NCBI GenBank assembly: GCA_027532555.1
Contig: JAPZTJ010000015.1
Span: 1-52,284 of the forward strand
Source: Aquidulcibacter sp.
GTDB taxonomy: Bacteria; Pseudomonadota; Alphaproteobacteria; Caulobacterales; Aquidulcibacteraceae
Direction of reading: 5' to 3'
Length of the DNA stretch: 52,284 nt
Under the pieces are notes generated by a model. The model did not search any database. It had not been told where the DNA came from and worked only from the letters and a program-made list of their open reading frames with translations. Every line of letters starts with the position of its first letter. Position 1 is the stretch's first letter. Shown in pieces: positions 51,203-52,284 of the stretch. Position numbers and translations under genes: made by a program.

Positions 51203-51478
51203 ATGAGAAAGAGATATTCGGCGGATTTTAAGGCCAAGGTGGCTTAGGAGGCGCTGATGGGTGATTTGACGCTGGCCCAATTGGCGACCAAGCGCGGGCT
51301 GCATCAAGCGATGATTTCAACATGGCGCAAGCAAGCTGTGGATGGGATGGCGCAGGCTTTTTCGGGCAAAGCCGCGGCGGGTGAGGCGAGCCAGCAAGTC
51401 GACATTGAAAAGCTACATGCCAAGATCGGTCAATTGGTGGTGAAGCGAGATTTTTTAGTGAAAGTCTCCGTTGGGTGA
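51203..51478 (+). pseudogene. IS3-family orfA with an early nonsense codon
   Basis: From ATG 51203 the protein starts MRKRYSADFKAKVA, then a TAG (51245-51247) stands where the family usually has Leu (KVALEAL). It continues in frame as EALMGDLTLAQLATKRGLHQ with a helix-turn-helix, then a leucine-rich stretch (IEKLHAKIGQLVVKRDFL) and the stop at 51476. The first gene of IS3 elements encodes the DNA-binding half of the transposase. It is inactivated by one substitution, with no frameshift. Confidence 0.8.
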
Positions 51479-52284
51479 GCCTAGACCGGAGGCAAAAGAT
51501 GGTTGAGGCAAAACACCCCAAGCTCTCGATTGTGGCGCAGCGTCGATTGGTCGGAATCAGCAGGTCAAGCTTGTACCACAGGCCAGCGCCTGAGACCGCG
51601 CTGAACCTTGAGCTTATGGCGATCATCGACAAGCAATTCATGGAAACGCCGTGGTATGGGTCGCGCCAAATGGCCCACCATTTGTGCAGACTTGGGCACG
51701 GCGTGGGCCGAAAATGCATACGGCGGTTGATGGCTAAGATGGGGCTTTTGCCGATTTCTCAGCAACCGCGCACGACAGTTCCCCATCCAAAACATAAGAA
51801 ATATAGATACTTGCTTAAAGACATGGTGATCGACAAGCCAAACCAAGTTTGGTGCTCTGACATCACTTATATCCCCATGCGCCAGGGCTTTTTGTATCTG
51901 GTAGCGGTGATGGACTGGGCGACGCGCAGGGTTTTGTCGTGGAAACTTTCAAACTCAATGGAAGCTGATTTTTGCATCTAAGCCCACAACGAAGCGATGG
52001 GATGATTTGGCAAGCCCACCATCTTCAACACAGATCAAGGCAAGCAGTTTACCTGCTCTGGCTTTGTTGACGTGCTGCTTGGAGCAAAAAACCAAGTCTC
52101 GATAGATGGCAAGGGCCGCTGGATGAATAACGTCTTCTTCGAGCGGCTCTGGCGGTCGTTGAAATATGAACGCGTTTACATCCATGCTTTTTAGACTGGA
52201 ACCGAACTTCGCCAACGTCTGGGAAAACAGATCACCTACTACAATGCAGATCGACCTCACTCAAAGCTTGGCGGAGCCAGCCCA
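51475..52284 (+). pseudogene. IS3-family orfB with three in-frame stops, cut by the window end
   Basis: The catalytic gene starts GTG at 51475, overlapping the orfA stop. The DDE residues are present: Asp in WCSDITYIPMRQGFLYLVAV, Asp in FNTDQGKQFT and Glu in NNVFFERLWRSLKYE. The frame is interrupted at 51979 (TAA), 52003 (TGA) and 52192 (TAG), each where a single base change from Glu, Arg and Glu codons would restore it. No indel is needed. It runs past the window end. Confidence 0.8.

Larger units (their letters stand above)
51203..52284 (+). mobile_element. IS3-family insertion sequence, decayed, right end outside the window
   Basis: The orfA-orfB layout, DDE motif order and protein patterns identify an IS3-family element. 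Terminal inverted repeats could not be fixed: the left end is near 51150-51200 and the right end is beyond the window. Both genes carry in-frame stops. Confidence 0.8.

Noticed and set aside
1-52284. CRISPR array or rRNA operon
   Set aside because: No regularly spaced repeats with unique spacers were found, and no 16S or 23S signature was seen anywhere in the window.
51203-52284. Stop-codon reassignment to explain the IS3 stops
   Set aside because: All three stop codons are hit once or twice in the IS genes only, while housekeeping genes in the window end normally at these codons; decay is simpler.

Overview
The window looks like chromosomal DNA of an alphaproteobacterium. The evidence is a housekeeping set typical of that class: a SUF Fe-S operon led by an Rrf2/IscR regulator and ending in SufT and an A-type carrier, a COQ7-type ubiquinone hydroxylase, DUF2093, ExoD, GluQ-RS, class II DAHP synthase, and neighbouring gltA, gltX and comEC. 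The gene style (frequent GTG/TTG starts, ATGA or GTGA overlaps, moderate-to-high GC) and a TonB receptor/PepSY/PCuAC block would suit a Caulobacterales-like aquatic bacterium. I cannot name the genus from sequence alone.

Layout. 1-2.7 kb: an orphan TadG-like pilus/vWA protein behind an AT-rich, palindrome-rich leader, tRNA-Val(CAC), and a small conserved protein whose candidate terminator lies inside the opposing gph gene. 2.7-5.7 kb: gph, and glmU-rpiA. 5.7-6.7 kb: an abutting two-gene module that looks like a toxin-antitoxin pair with an ADP-ribosyltransferase-like toxin. 6.8-8.9 kb: glutathione reductase and an orphan receiver-domain protein. 8.9-11.6 kb: a thioesterase / 2-hydroxychromene-2-carboxylate-isomerase-like / SDR operon divergent from an HxlR regulator. 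11.7-14.8 kb: a TIM-barrel isomerase-like gene divergent from a phytanoyl-CoA dioxygenase family gene, then an exported Ycf48-like BNR-repeat protein. 14.9-16.3 kb: class II DAHP synthase. 16.4-21.1 kb: a likely metal (copper) block of DUF2946-like protein, TonB receptor, PepSY membrane protein and PCuAC lipoprotein. 21.2-23.2 kb: M23 peptidase, DUF2093 and an exported unknown. 23.4-28.4 kb: gltX-gltA, divergent from comEC with overlapping start codons. 28.4-37.9 kb: an alpha/beta hydrolase, then the long iscR-cysteine desulfurase-sufB-VOC-sufC-sufD-sufS-sufT-sufA-tfoX-GNAT run. 38-40.2 kb: lemA plus two TPM-domain genes. 40.2-47.8 kb: HD protein, DMT transporter, gluQ, carboxylesterase, Pr6Pr membrane protein, HNH endonuclease, XpaC-like protein, coq7, dsbB and exoD.

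From tRNA-Leu(CAA) at about 48 kb to the window end the DNA is mobile and accessory. A large serine recombinase gene runs through the antisense strand of the tRNA, so the tRNA is very probably the integration site. Upstream of the recombinase are a small accessory protein, a spaced dyad, two small overlapping ORFs, an oriT-like nested inverted repeat, a row of four GC hairpins, and an IS3-family element killed by four nonsense substitutions without any indel. The far end of the element is outside the window.

The two most interesting systems are the ADP-ribosyltransferase-like module at 5.9-6.7 kb and the left end of the tRNA-Leu integrative element at 48-52 kb.
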